This document shows positions 24,126-32,320 of a DNA stretch of 64,000 nucleotides, in pieces. The DNA lies in assembly GCA_949840955.1 (NCBI GenBank), contig CATKXV010000010.1:16035-80034 (forward strand). Direction: 5' to 3'. The stretch comes from an uncultured Anaeroplasmataceae bacterium. GTDB lineage: Bacteria; Bacillota_I; Bacilli_A; Acholeplasmatales; Anaeroplasmataceae. A program made the position numbers and the translations under genes. Under the pieces are notes generated by a model that saw nothing but the letters and a program-made list of their open reading frames with translations, was not told where the DNA came from and did no database searches. How positions within the stretch are numbered: the stretch's first letter is position 1; every line of letters begins with the position of its first letter.

Positions 24126-25007
24126 ATGAAAAATTATTTACAAAAAGCATATGCATTTGATGGTACTGTGCGGATTTATGCAGCCATTACAACTGAGCTT
24201 GTAAAAAAGGCTCAGGAAATCCATAATTTATGGCCAACCTCCTGTGCAGCCTTAGGAAGATGCTTAACGATTGCAGCAATTATGTCCTGTACCTACAAAG
24301 CCTCTGAGCATCTAACCATAAAGGTTTGTGGGGATGGCCCTATTGGTAAAATAACTTTAGAAGCAACCGATGGAAAGGTACGAGGATTTGTACAGAATCC
24401 TGGAGTTTATCTTTCTTTCAATAATGGAAAGCTCAATGTAGGGGATGCCGTTGGTCGTTCTGGATATATTGAGGTTATAAAGGATTTACATATGAGAGCG
24501 CCTTTTTCTTCTACTTCCAGTTTAATCAGTGGTGAAATTGCAGAGGATTTTACCTACTATTTTGCACAATCAGAACAAATTCCTTCCTCTGTTGGCTTAG
24601 GCGTTCTAATTGACCCTGATGGAAAGGTTATCAGTTCTGGTGGCTTTCTTATACAAATTATGCCTGGCTGTAAGGAAGAAACAATACAATTTTTAGAAGA
24701 GCATTTAAATCAAATGAAGCCATGCTCAGATATGATTCAACTCGGATATTCTGCTGAGGAAATCATTCATGAGATAACCAATGGAGATTATCAGCTTTTA
24801 GAAACAAAAGAATTATTCTATTCTTGCCCTTGTTCTAAGGAACGCTTTCGAAGAGGCTTACTAAGCCTAGGAAAACAGGAGCTTACCTCCATAGTTCAGG
24901 AAGATCATCAAGCAAATATCACCTGTAATTTTTGTCAAAAGAAATACACCTTTACTGAAGCAGACCTTGTAGATATGATAGATGAGTTATCCTCTAAAAA
25001 AGCTTAA
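24126..25007 (+). CDS. hslO: Redox-regulated chaperone Hsp33
   Basis: A 293-residue Hsp33. ATG 24126 follows AAAGGTGAT by 4 to 6 nt. The zinc-binding redox switch is complete: CPC near residue 234 and CNFC near residue 267. Under oxidation these cysteines form disulfides, release zinc and activate the holdase. The N-terminal body shows CGDGPIGKI and the QSEQIPSSVGLGV linker region of the family. Its last 21 bp overlap the convergent DUF6512 gene. Confidence 0.96.
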   Translation: MKNYLQKAYAFDGTVRIYAAITTELVKKAQEIHNLWPTSCAALGRCLTIAAIMSCTYKASEHLTIKVCGDGPIGKITLEATDGKVRGFVQNPGVYLSFNNGKLNVGDAVGRSGYIEVIKDLHMRAPFSSTSSLISGEIAEDFTYYFAQSEQIPSSVGLGVLIDPDGKVISSGGFLIQIMPGCKEETIQFLEEHLNQMKPCSDMIQLGYSAEEIIHEITNGDYQLLETKELFYSCPCSKERFRRGLLSLGKQELTSIVQEDHQANITCNFCQKKYTFTEADLVDMIDELSSKKA

Positions 25008-25448
25008 ATTCGGAACATAGAAGCTAAAGGTTAGAATGGCTATAAAAAGAATTAAACTAAAAATGACACTGTTAGAAAAACTAATAAGTGTCTTTTTTTT
25101 ATATATAAAGCCAAATCCAATAAAAATAGAAATGTAATACAAAAGGATATTGATAGGATCTATGTTTTTCCCAATAAAACCACTATAGGTATAATATCCA
25201 ATGATAATACAACTCATTGACACTAAAATTGCTGTTAAAAAAGAGGAAAACAGAGCTCTTCCATCCTCCTTATAAAAGGGTAATATCATAAAGAAAGTCA
25301 GAAAAAAAGGAAAAACAACCAATTTCATATGCTCAAATATACTTTCATTTCTTGGAAAAAGAATCAAAGGTACATAGGAATACAGGAAATGAAAAAGGGT
25401 TCCCATTCCACATACCATAAAAAAACCGATGATTGTTAATTTCTTCAT
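24987..25448 (-). CDS. DUF6512 family membrane protein
   Basis: A 153-residue protein with five predicted membrane helices. LFHFLYSYVPLILFPRNESIFEHMKLVVFP matches the conserved F-x-P-V/R-NES-I-x-EH-x-K pattern of DUF6512. Its function is unknown. ATG 25448 follows AGGTGGAG; a GTG three codons upstream lies within that site. The 3' end overlaps convergent hslO by 21 bp with no terminator between them, an arrangement that could produce antisense transcripts. Confidence 0.75.
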   Translation of the reverse strand: MKKLTIIGFFMVCGMGTLFHFLYSYVPLILFPRNESIFEHMKLVVFPFFLTFFMILPFYKEDGRALFSSFLTAILVSMSCIIIGYYTYSGFIGKNIDPINILLYYISIFIGFGFIYKKKTLISFSNSVIFSLILFIAILTFSFYVPNLSFFRG

Positions 25449-25488
25449 ATGCTCCACCTAAATGTAGTATATTCCAATTCAAATAGAA

Positions 25489-26109
25489 TTATACAAATAA
25501 CTTAAGAAGCCGATTGGAAAAATCAGCAACGTAATCTTTTGCAATTAGAACAAAAGTATGCATGATGTAATGATCAAACATTTGATATGAAATACACTCT
25601 GTGAAGTACTGCCAAAGGCTGAAGCAGGCTTCCTTTTTTTCCTTAACAGCAAAGCTTCTTTTTTCTAATTCTTTCCGAATTTCCATAATTGTATTCTGCT
25701 GGACCTCCGTAAGCTCTCGGTAACTATATCCCATGGTCTCTTCTGTAAATACATCATTTAGGCTTCGACAAAAGATTTTATGACAAGGATAGGAATAGCT
25801 TTTCCCATCTATCCTAAGTGTTTTTATCTCCTCTTCTTCTGCAATTTTTTCTACAACTAAAAAATCATCATTTCCATCAACTTTAACGATAGAATGTATC
25901 TGAAGATCACCATCCTTGAAATCCGTGCTTAGGACAAGAAGACTATTCTCTTCTAAAAAGATTTGTTTTGTTATAAAGCCTCCCAAAATGGGCTTGCTAT
26001 ATATAGTCATACGGGTGCTAGCCGAATACTTTTTCAGTTCTCGATTTCCTTCTTCAATTGTTCGATAGATTTTTTGCTTGGCTTGAGTGAAAAGTTCCTT
26101 AAAGCTCAT
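25489..26109 (-). CDS. Hypothetical protein
   Basis: I do not recognise this 206-residue protein. ATG 26109 follows GAGGTG by 6 nt and is preferred to codons further upstream that would overlap recQ. The first 30 residues are charged and helical (KELFTQAKQKIYRTIEEGNREL); the middle looks beta-rich (LLVLSTDFKDGDLQIHSIVKVDG), followed by a Glu-rich stretch and a helical C-terminus. It is encoded 40 bp downstream of recQ and is probably co-transcribed. Confidence 0.55.
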   Translation of the reverse strand: MSFKELFTQAKQKIYRTIEEGNRELKKYSASTRMTIYSKPILGGFITKQIFLEENSLLVLSTDFKDGDLQIHSIVKVDGNDDFLVVEKIAEEEEIKTLRIDGKSYSYPCHKIFCRSLNDVFTEETMGYSYRELTEVQQNTIMEIRKELEKRSFAVKEKKEACFSLWQYFTECISYQMFDHYIMHTFVLIAKDYVADFSNRLLKLFV

Positions 26110-26149
26110 TTTCTTCACCTCATTATTAGTATAGATAAATCTTTGCATT

Positions 26150-27355
26150 TTATCTATGTTGTTTGAAGCAATTATCACAAAATTTTATGCAGGAATCTAT
26201 TTTTTGATTAAAATACTTACCAATAAAATGATGCCTACATTTTTTTGTCAAGCAATAATCAATAAGCGCATCTCTTTTCTTTATGGTCTGTTTTTTAACG
26301 AGAGGATCCTCTACTTGTGCTATAAAATAATCAATGGTTTTAATATCCTTAAAAGAAAATAGAACAATTCCTTCTCCATAGCCTCCATCTCTAGAAGCCC
26401 TTCCCATTTGTTGAACCAAATCCTCTAAGGATTGCGGAAGACTGTATTCTATTACATAACGAATGTTGGGTATATCGATTCCCATACCAAATGCATTCGT
26501 ACAAACCATAATGGTTGCTAATCCATTTGTAAAATCCTGCTGATTTTTATTTTTAATTTCTGGGCTTAGTCCACCATGATATATTGTACTCAAAAAGCCA
26601 TGCTGAATAAGATTGTTATTTACCTGCTCAGCTTCTTTTCTTGTTAGGCAGTATAGAATTCCCTTTTCCTTCCTATGCTTTGATAGGTAGGGATAAATAA
26701 ACGCAAATTTATTTTCCTCAAAAATGACCCTGTAGAATAAATTTTTACGATCCATAGGTGCCTCTATGATTAGAGGATGCTGAAGATGCAAATAGGATAT
26801 GATTTTTTGAAGTGTTATTTGCGTAGCTGTTGCGGTTAAAGCAAGTAGCCTAGGGCGAGCCCCAACTTCATCAATAAACCTATGTATTCTTCCAAAGGCC
26901 TCTCTAAAGCCCTCTGCCCAAAGAATTGTATGAGCCTCATCAACCACTACCATAGAAACCGTACAGGATCGAATATATTTCATAAAGCGCACATTTTCTA
27001 ATCGCTCTGGAGAAACATAAAGAAGCTTGTACTGATTTTTTATTAAATTTTTATAAATTTGCTCCTGCCTTTCATAGGTTAAATTTGAATTTAAAATTGC
27101 TGCTGGAATATTTTTTTTCTTTAAGGCTGAAAGCTGATCCTCCATTAACGCAATTAACGGAGATACCACAATACTCACTCCCTCTAGCAATAAGGACAGA
27201 ACTTGAAATATAATGGATTTTCCAAAGCCTGTTGGCAATACTCCAATCACATCTTTCCCCTCTAAAACCCTATCTATAATATAATCCTGAGGATATTTAA
27301 ATGTATCATATCCAAATTTTTCTTTTAATATTTCATATGAATCCAAATCTATCAC
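26150..27355 (-). CDS. recQ: Short RecQ-type DNA helicase
   Basis: A 401-residue SF2 helicase of the RecQ family: motif I LPTGFGKS (about 40-47), motif Ia VSPLIALMEDQL, motif II DEAH (139-142), LALTATAT (motif III), TNAFGMGIDIPNIRYVI (V), and QMGRASRDG (VI). The Cys-rich end (YCLTKKCRHHFI, then CIKFCDNCF) is the RecQ zinc subdomain. It stops there, lacking winged-helix and HRDC regions, and is shorter than the typical 500-600 residues. The aromatic-rich loop after DEAH reads TILWAEGFR, one residue shorter than the usual CISQWGHDFR. Confidence 0.9.
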   Translation of the reverse strand: MIDLDSYEILKEKFGYDTFKYPQDYIIDRVLEGKDVIGVLPTGFGKSIIFQVLSLLLEGVSIVVSPLIALMEDQLSALKKKNIPAAILNSNLTYERQEQIYKNLIKNQYKLLYVSPERLENVRFMKYIRSCTVSMVVVDEAHTILWAEGFREAFGRIHRFIDEVGARPRLLALTATATQITLQKIISYLHLQHPLIIEAPMDRKNLFYRVIFEENKFAFIYPYLSKHRKEKGILYCLTRKEAEQVNNNLIQHGFLSTIYHGGLSPEIKNKNQQDFTNGLATIMVCTNAFGMGIDIPNIRYVIEYSLPQSLEDLVQQMGRASRDGGYGEGIVLFSFKDIKTIDYFIAQVEDPLVKKQTIKKRDALIDYCLTKKCRHHFIGKYFNQKIDSCIKFCDNCFKQHR

Positions 27356-27426
27356 CTATAAAAAGTATATCCTAGCTTAAAGGATTTATTTTAAAAAAAT
27401 CAATGGATAAAACTATGGTACAAAAA

Positions 27427-27461
27427 TAAAAAAAATCCTTTTAGATTGAATCTAAAAGGAA
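27427..27461 (-). terminator. Rho-independent terminator after galE
   Basis: TCCTTTTAGAT and ATCTAAAAGGA form an 11-bp stem with a 3-nt loop; on the minus strand it is followed by T8. It starts 7 bp after the galE stop. Confidence 0.9.
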
Positions 27462-27467
27462 AAATTC

Positions 27468-28484
27468 TTACTTTTCATATCCATTTGGATTTTTCTTTTG
27501 CCAATTCCAAGCATCTCTTGCCATATCCTCTATAGAATATTTTGCTTTAAAGCCCAATTCCTGATAAGCCTTTAATGGAGATGCGTAGCAAGCTGGAATA
27601 TCTCCAGCACGTCTTGGCTTAAAACTATATGGAATTTCCTTACCCACAGCCTTTTCCATAGCATGGAGCACCTCTAATACGCTATAGCCATTTCCAGTAC
27701 CTAAATTATAGGTAACCAATCCACAGCCAGAAAACAACTTATTTAAGGCTAAAATATGTCCTTCTGCCAAATCACAAACATGAATATAGTCTCTTATACA
27801 AGTTCCATCAGGTGTAGGATAATCATTTCCAAATATTCCTAAAGAAGCTAGCTTTCCAATAGCTACCTGAGTAATATATGGAACTAAATTGTTTGGAATT
27901 CCATTAGGATTTTCTCCAATATTTCCTGAAGGATGAGCACCAATTGGATTGAAATAACGTAATAAAGCAATATTAAATTTTGGATTAACTCTAGATAAAT
28001 CCCTTAAAATATCTTCAATCATGAGCTTTGTTCTACCATAAGGATTGAAAACATGAAGCTCAAAATCTTCAAAAATAGGAACACTCTTTGGATCACCATA
28101 TACTGTAGCTGAGCTAGAAAAAGCTAGATTATATACCTCGTATTTTCCCATAAGCTTTAAAAGATTCATTGTAGAAACTAGATTATTCTCATAGTACTTC
28201 AAAGGTAAGGCAACGGACTCTCCAACAGCCTTCAGGCCAGCGAAATGGATAACAGCATCAATCGAATTCTCTGCAAAAACCTTTTCAAAATCTGCTAGAT
28301 TACAGCAATCATAAGGATAAAGCTTTACCTTTTTTCCGGCCATTTGCTCTACTCTTCTTAAAGATTCCTGATTTGAGTTGATAAAATTATCAATCACAAT
28401 AACATTATAGCCCTTTTCTAATAATAACAATACGGTATGTGAACCAATGTATCCAGCTCCACCTGTTACTAAAATAGTTTTCAT
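27468..28484 (-). CDS. galE: UDP-glucose 4-epimerase
   Basis: A 338-residue extended SDR. ATG 28484 follows GAGGTGAT. The NAD-binding VTGGAGYIGSH (residues 5-15), HFAGLKAVGES, catalytic SSATVYG and YGRTK, and RYFNPIGAHPSG are all standard GalE features. It interconverts UDP-glucose and UDP-galactose for surface glycans or galactose use. It follows an RsmC-like gene and ends at a strong terminator. Confidence 0.95.
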   Translation of the reverse strand: MKTILVTGGAGYIGSHTVLLLLEKGYNVIVIDNFINSNQESLRRVEQMAGKKVKLYPYDCCNLADFEKVFAENSIDAVIHFAGLKAVGESVALPLKYYENNLVSTMNLLKLMGKYEVYNLAFSSSATVYGDPKSVPIFEDFELHVFNPYGRTKLMIEDILRDLSRVNPKFNIALLRYFNPIGAHPSGNIGENPNGIPNNLVPYITQVAIGKLASLGIFGNDYPTPDGTCIRDYIHVCDLAEGHILALNKLFSGCGLVTYNLGTGNGYSVLEVLHAMEKAVGKEIPYSFKPRRAGDIPACYASPLKAYQELGFKAKYSIEDMARDAWNWQKKNPNGYEK

Positions 28485-28544
28485 TAAAATCACCTCTTCA
28501 ATTTTTCTATACGTATTTTACCATAGTTTTTATACTTTTTCAAA

Positions 28545-29156
28545 TCAATACTTTATTGCTTTTAATATATAATATCCTTTATCCCTTGCCACAATACAGC
28601 AATTTCCAAAAAGCTGGGTTATATATTCCTTAGAAGATGGGGCTCCCTGCTTTTTTTGAATCACAACCCAGAGCTCCCCATTTTTCTTTAGATGCTGAAA
28701 GGCTCCCTCATAGATCGCAAAAACCGTTTGCTTTCCGGCTCGAATCGGTGGATTTGTCACAATACAAGCAAATTCAATAGAGGAATCCAAAGCCTCATAT
28801 AAATTCGAATGGTAGGGATGAGCTTGATCAATATGGTTTTCTTTTATATTTTTCAAAAGTAATCCATAAGCTCTTTCATTAATTTCACAAAAGGAAATCT
28901 CCTTCTTATATAATCTTGCCAAAACAATTCCTATGGGACCATAGCCTGCTCCCATATCCAATATGCAGCCATCCAATGAAGGAGGAACAAAGGCTTTTAA
29001 TAGTGCATAGGAGCCATAATCAATATAGCCCTTGGAAAATACTCCATCATCTGTATGGAATGTAAAATGCTCATTTTGAAAATAAAAATCAAATCTTGCT
29101 GGATTAGAATGCAAATCCTCTTGGTTTTCTTGATAATAATGATAATTATTCTTCAT
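28545..29156 (-). CDS. RsmC-like rRNA methyltransferase (YbxB)
   Basis: A 203-residue methyltransferase. LDMGAGYGPIGI (motif I) and VTNPPIRAGK (NPPY-type motif IV) mark the RsmC/YbxB class that methylates guanine N2 in small-subunit rRNA. F-T-F-x-T-D-x-GVFSKG-x-IDYGS is the YbxB signature. It sits just after rplL as in Bacillus subtilis, but the rpoB gene that usually follows is replaced by galE. Target base assignment is by family only. Confidence 0.9.
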   Translation of the reverse strand: MKNNYHYYQENQEDLHSNPARFDFYFQNEHFTFHTDDGVFSKGYIDYGSYALLKAFVPPSLDGCILDMGAGYGPIGIVLARLYKKEISFCEINERAYGLLLKNIKENHIDQAHPYHSNLYEALDSSIEFACIVTNPPIRAGKQTVFAIYEGAFQHLKKNGELWVVIQKKQGAPSSKEYITQLFGNCCIVARDKGYYILKAIKY

Positions 29157-29169
29157 CGTCTTTGTTTTA

Positions 29170-29203
29170 TTAAAATAGACCTGAGTTTATCCTCAGGTCT
29201 ATA
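29170..29203 (-). terminator. Terminator or intercistronic hairpin after rplL
   Basis: TAGACCTGAG (29176-29185) and CTCAGGTCTA (29192-29201) form a perfect 10-bp stem with a 6-nt loop. The following minus-strand tract is only TTTTAATAAAA, so partial read-through into the methyltransferase gene is likely. Confidence 0.7.
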
Positions 29204-29217
29204 ATTCTAAACACTAA

Positions 29218-29592
29218 TTACTTAACTTCAACAGTTGCGCCTGCAGCTTCAAGCTTAGCCTTTAATTCATCAGCCTCAGCCTTAGAAACCTTTTCCTTAA
29301 CTGGCTTTGGTGCACCATCTACTAAATCCTTAGATTCCTTTAAACCTAAACCAGTAACTTCTTTAACAACCTTGATAACTCCAAGCTTAGCAGCACCTGC
29401 ATTTGTTAAAATTACATCAAATTCAGTTTGCTCTGCAGCAGCAGCTGGAGCAGCACCTGCAGCTGGAGCAGCAGCTACAGCAGTAGGATCAATACCAAAT
29501 TCTTCCTTCATAGCATCAACTAATTCTTTAATTTCAAGAATAGTCATTTCCTTTAATGATTCAATAAATACTTCTTTTGTTAATTTAGCCAT
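29218..29592 (-). CDS. rplL: 50S ribosomal protein L7/L12
   Basis: A 124-residue L7/L12. An N-terminal dimerisation helix ([22 protein letters not shown]), an Ala/Pro-rich hinge ([16 protein letters not shown]) and the C-terminal factor-binding domain ([21 protein letters not shown]) are all intact. It forms the stalk that recruits translation GTPases. It follows rplJ by 29 bp. Confidence 0.98.
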   Translation of the reverse strand: MAKLTKEVFIESLKEMTILEIKELVDAMKEEFGIDPTAVAAAPAAGAAPAAAAEQTEFDVILTNAGAAKLGVIKVVKEVTGLGLKESKDLVDGAPKPVKEKVSKAEADELKAKLEAAGATVEVK

Positions 29593-29621
29593 TTTCTTTT
29601 TCCTCCGTTTTCTTTCTTTAA

Positions 29622-30113
29622 TTAAGCTTCTTGACCTTTTTCAACTAACATATTTAATCCAATAGATAACTGGCTTAATGTTCCTAACATACCAGCAGCT
29701 AATTGTGTTAATAATGTTTCGTATGATGGTAATTGTGATAATGTTTTAAGCTGTTCAAATGAATAAACATCTCCATCAACTACACCCTTTACAACCTCAA
29801 CCTTGTCATTTGTTCCAGCTACTTTAAAAAGTACCTTAGAAGGTGCAACAAGATCTTCCTTAGAAAATGCAAGTGCAATAGGTCCAACAAATGCATCCTC
29901 TAAATCGTAGCCACATTCCTTTGCAGCACGGCGAGAGATATTGTTTTTAATAACCTCAATCTCACATCCTAAGCTGCGCATTTCTTTACGTAAGTTTTGA
30001 AAAGCTTCTACTGTTAGACCTTGATATTTAAAAGCCACAACAGATGCAGCGCTTTTCATCTTTTCGCTTACTTCTGCAACTTCTTTTTGTTTTTGTAACA
30101 AAATGTCTTTCAT
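29622..30113 (-). CDS. rplJ: 50S ribosomal protein L10
   Basis: A 163-residue L10. ATG 30113 follows AGGAGG; the frame extends upstream into the leader without a start signal. The N-terminal rRNA-binding domain has [21 protein letters not shown] and [10 protein letters not shown], and the C-terminal helix that binds L12 dimers is present ([16 protein letters not shown]). The L10-L12 complex feeds back on the L10 leader located upstream. Confidence 0.97.
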   Translation of the reverse strand: MKDILLQKQKEVAEVSEKMKSAASVVAFKYQGLTVEAFQNLRKEMRSLGCEIEVIKNNISRRAAKECGYDLEDAFVGPIALAFSKEDLVAPSKVLFKVAGTNDKVEVVKGVVDGDVYSFEQLKTLSQLPSYETLLTQLAAGMLGTLSQLSIGLNMLVEKGQEA

Positions 30114-30120
30114 TGATTTA

Positions 30121-30240
30121 CCTCCTATAATAAATTGAATGAAAAAACTTCTCACCGAGGGCGAGAAGTCATAAAAAACTCAATACGCATACCTCGGTAG
30201 AAATTAAGTGCTTTCGCACACCTACTGTCTTCGGTTCTTT
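30121..30240 (-). ncRNA. Ribosomal protein L10 leader with attenuator
   Basis: The minus-strand segment between rplA and rplJ carries the L10-leader core (GACAGTAGGTG, a small GTGCGAAAGCAC hairpin, TTAATTTCTACCGAGGT) and then a terminator hairpin CTTCTC/GAGAAG (30168-30148) followed by T6. L10(L12)4 binding to the core favours the terminator and lowers rplJL expression in Bacillus. The family call rests on the core motif and position. Confidence 0.88.
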
Positions 30241-30242
30241 AC

Positions 30243-30938
30243 TTATAATTTGGCGATTGTATCAGAATCGACCTTAACGCCAGGACCCATAGTGGATGCA
30301 ACAGATACATTCTTCATATAGGCTCCCTTAACAGTGGAAGGACGTACTTTCATAAGTGCATCATACACTGCCTTTAAATTTTCTTGAAGCTTTGCTGCAC
30401 CAAAGGATACCTTACCGATAGTCATTTGAATATTACCAATCTTATCTGGACGATATTCAACCTTACCAGCCTTAATTTCCTTTACTGCTTGGGCAACGTT
30501 CATCGTTACTGTTCCTGTCTTAGGATTTGGCATTAAGCCCTTAGGTCCTAATACTCTACCCAAACGACCAAGCTCACCCATCATATCTGGTGTTGCAACA
30601 ATTACATCAAACTCAAACCAACCTTGATTGATTTTAGCTATCATATCATAATCACCAACAAAATCTGCTCCAGCCTCTTTAGCTTCAGCCTGCTTTGCAC
30701 CACGGCAAATAACTAAAACCTTACGAGTCTTACCAGTTCCATTAGGTAATACGATAGCACCACGGATATTTTGTTCTGCTTTACGTGGATCAATGTTTAA
30801 ACGGAAAGCAACATCCACAGATGCGTCAAACTTAGCAGTAGATGTTTTGCAAGCTAAATCTAATGCTTCTTGAACAGGATAAGCCTTGCTACGATCTACT
30901 AGCTTTGCAGCTTCAACGTATTTTTTTCCTCTCTTCAT
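30243..30938 (-). CDS. rplA: 50S ribosomal protein L1
   Basis: A 231-residue L1. ATG 30938 follows [26 protein letters not shown], the [29 protein letters not shown] core and [15 protein letters not shown] are conserved. L1 binds 23S rRNA helix 77 at the E-site stalk and represses its own operon in many bacteria. A GTGGGAGG...ACCACA element just upstream (30955-30982) could be its mRNA target. Confidence 0.97.
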   Translation of the reverse strand: MKRGKKYVEAAKLVDRSKAYPVQEALDLACKTSTAKFDASVDVAFRLNIDPRKAEQNIRGAIVLPNGTGKTRKVLVICRGAKQAEAKEAGADFVGDYDMIAKINQGWFEFDVIVATPDMMGELGRLGRVLGPKGLMPNPKTGTVTMNVAQAVKEIKAGKVEYRPDKIGNIQMTIGKVSFGAAKLQENLKAVYDALMKVRPSTVKGAYMKNVSVASTMGPGVKVDSDTIAKL

Positions 30939-30954
30939 ATTATTCCTCCTAAAA

Positions 30955-30982
30955 TGTGGTATAAGCGGGAATTCCTCCCACA
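30955..30982 (-). promoter_or_regulatory. Putative L1-binding mRNA element before rplA
   Basis: On the minus strand TGTGGGAGG (30982-30974) and ACCACA (30960-30955) enclose a short loop. The same pairing of GTGGGAGG with ACCACA occurs before rplK (31464-31501). Both lie 20-30 bp before the start codons, suggesting a shared L1 or related ribosomal-protein control site. Inferred. Confidence 0.5.
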
Positions 30983-31013
30983 AATTTAGGCTGCTATTAA
31001 CAACCTTAAGAAA

Positions 31014-31439
31014 TTAGTCCTCAACGACAATGCCCATGTTTCTTGCAGTACCACAAATAATATTTGTAGCAGCTTCTACATCATTAGCATTTAAGTCAGG
31101 CATCTTCATCTCGGCAATTTCTCTTGCCTTCTGTCTAGATATTTTTGCTACAGTGTGCTTCTTTGAATTTTCAGAACCCTTACTAATTCCTGCAGCCTTC
31201 ATTAATAAATCTGAAGCTGGTGGAGTCTTTACAATAAATGTAAAGGAACGATCCTCATAAACAGAGATTACTACTGGTAGCGTATATCCCATTTTATCCT
31301 TTGTCTGGTCATTGAATTGAGAACAAAAGCCTGGAATATTTACACCTGCTTGTCCTAGTGCTGGACCTACTGGTGGAGCTGGATTAGCTTTGCCGGCTGG
31401 AATTTGTAACTTTACAACCTTTACAACCTTCTTTGCCAT
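31014..31439 (-). CDS. rplK: 50S ribosomal protein L11
   Basis: A 141-residue L11 of standard length. [27 protein letters not shown] at the N-terminus, KTPPAS in the middle, and the rRNA-binding C-terminal domain ending GTARNMGI are intact. It forms the base of the GTPase-associated centre and the site of thiopeptides and RelA activation. First gene of the rplK-rplA-rplJ-rplL operon. Confidence 0.98.
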   Translation of the reverse strand: MAKKVVKVVKLQIPAGKANPAPPVGPALGQAGVNIPGFCSQFNDQTKDKMGYTLPVVISVYEDRSFTFIVKTPPASDLLMKAAGISKGSENSKKHTVAKISRQKAREIAEMKMPDLNANDVEAATNIICGTARNMGIVVED

Positions 31440-31463
31440 AATTGTTTCCTCCTTCTTTCAATG

Positions 31464-31501
31464 ATGTGGTTCAACAGATTCTTCTTAAGAACCCTCCCAC
31501 T
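31464..31501 (-). promoter_or_regulatory. Putative L1-type leader element before rplK
   Basis: On the minus strand GTGGGAGGGTTC (31501-31490) can pair through GTG...GTTC with GAACCAC (31471-31465). The motif GTGGGAGG...ACCACA repeats before rplA. It lies within the leader between the promoter at 31534-31562 and the rplK start. Confidence 0.5.
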
Positions 31502-31533
31502 CCATGCTTATATTGCCATAAACATGCTTATAC

Positions 31534-31562
31534 ATTATATCAAACAATATTGTTCCTGTCAA
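31534..31562 (-). promoter_or_regulatory. Consensus sigma-A promoter of the ribosomal protein operon
   Basis: Minus-strand TTGACA (31562-31557), 17-bp spacer, TATAAT (31539-31534). The spacer contains the perfect 12-bp palindrome AACAATATTGTT. The -35 overlaps the last codon of the upstream HAD gene. Confidence 0.9.
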
Positions 31563-32290
31563 TTATTTTTTGTGATTTTATCACTTTTTTCTTTTATCTC
31601 TATATACCTCAGCAATTGTTCAAAATTTCCATGAGGATATAGAGTAATATCTTCTTTATTCCGATTAATCAAATGATCTGTAATTAAGAAAACATCAATA
31701 CCAAGCTCCTTTGATACCATATCCTCCGATACATCATTACCAACCATAAGGCAATCCGCCGCTTTAAGATGAAATTGAATCAAAATTTCCTCGTAGTATT
31801 TTAGTTTTGGTTTGCAATATTTTGAATTTTCATAAGAGGTAATATAGGCAAAATCCTGAGGGTTTACTCCGGCCCACTGCATTCTTTTTTTCTGTGCAAC
31901 CAAAGGAAAAACTGGATTAGATGCAATAATTAAAATCTTATTTTTTTGCTTCAAATTTTGTATTAAGGACTTCACTTGATTTTCCTTGTGACAGAATTGC
32001 TTTAATTCATCAAATTCATTTTCATAAAATTTTTCAAGCAAAGCTTTATCAGATGCTGCTTCTTTACCAAGAATCGAGGAATATGCCTCCCAAAACACTT
32101 CTTCATTTGTCTTATCTCCCTGATTCATTAGCATTCGCTGAGTTCCCTCCATTACAGCTTGTAATGCAGGCTGACTAGCTCCTTTATTCCTTATAAAAAA
32201 TCGATTTAAAGAGGCAAAATATTCCTTTATAAATAAATCCTGATCCATAGGCAATAGCGTGGCATCTAAATCAAATAAGATAGCTTTCAT
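31559..32290 (-). CDS. HAD-family hydrolase
   Basis: A 243-residue HAD phosphatase. Motif I is FDLDATLLP (residues 6-14, nucleophile Asp in D-x-D), motif II is ASNP, motif III Lys lies in SKYCKPKLKYYEE, and motif IV is MVGNDVSEDM. A C1-type helical cap separates motifs I and II. The substrate is unknown. Its stop codon sits within the -35 region of the rplK promoter. Confidence 0.88.
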   Translation of the reverse strand: MKAILFDLDATLLPMDQDLFIKEYFASLNRFFIRNKGASQPALQAVMEGTQRMLMNQGDKTNEEVFWEAYSSILGKEAASDKALLEKFYENEFDELKQFCHKENQVKSLIQNLKQKNKILIIASNPVFPLVAQKKRMQWAGVNPQDFAYITSYENSKYCKPKLKYYEEILIQFHLKAADCLMVGNDVSEDMVSKELGIDVFLITDHLINRNKEDITLYPHGNFEQLLRYIEIKEKSDKITKNN

Positions 32291-32320
32291 TGGTTCTTCT
32301 CCTTTTCTTCTTATAAAGTA

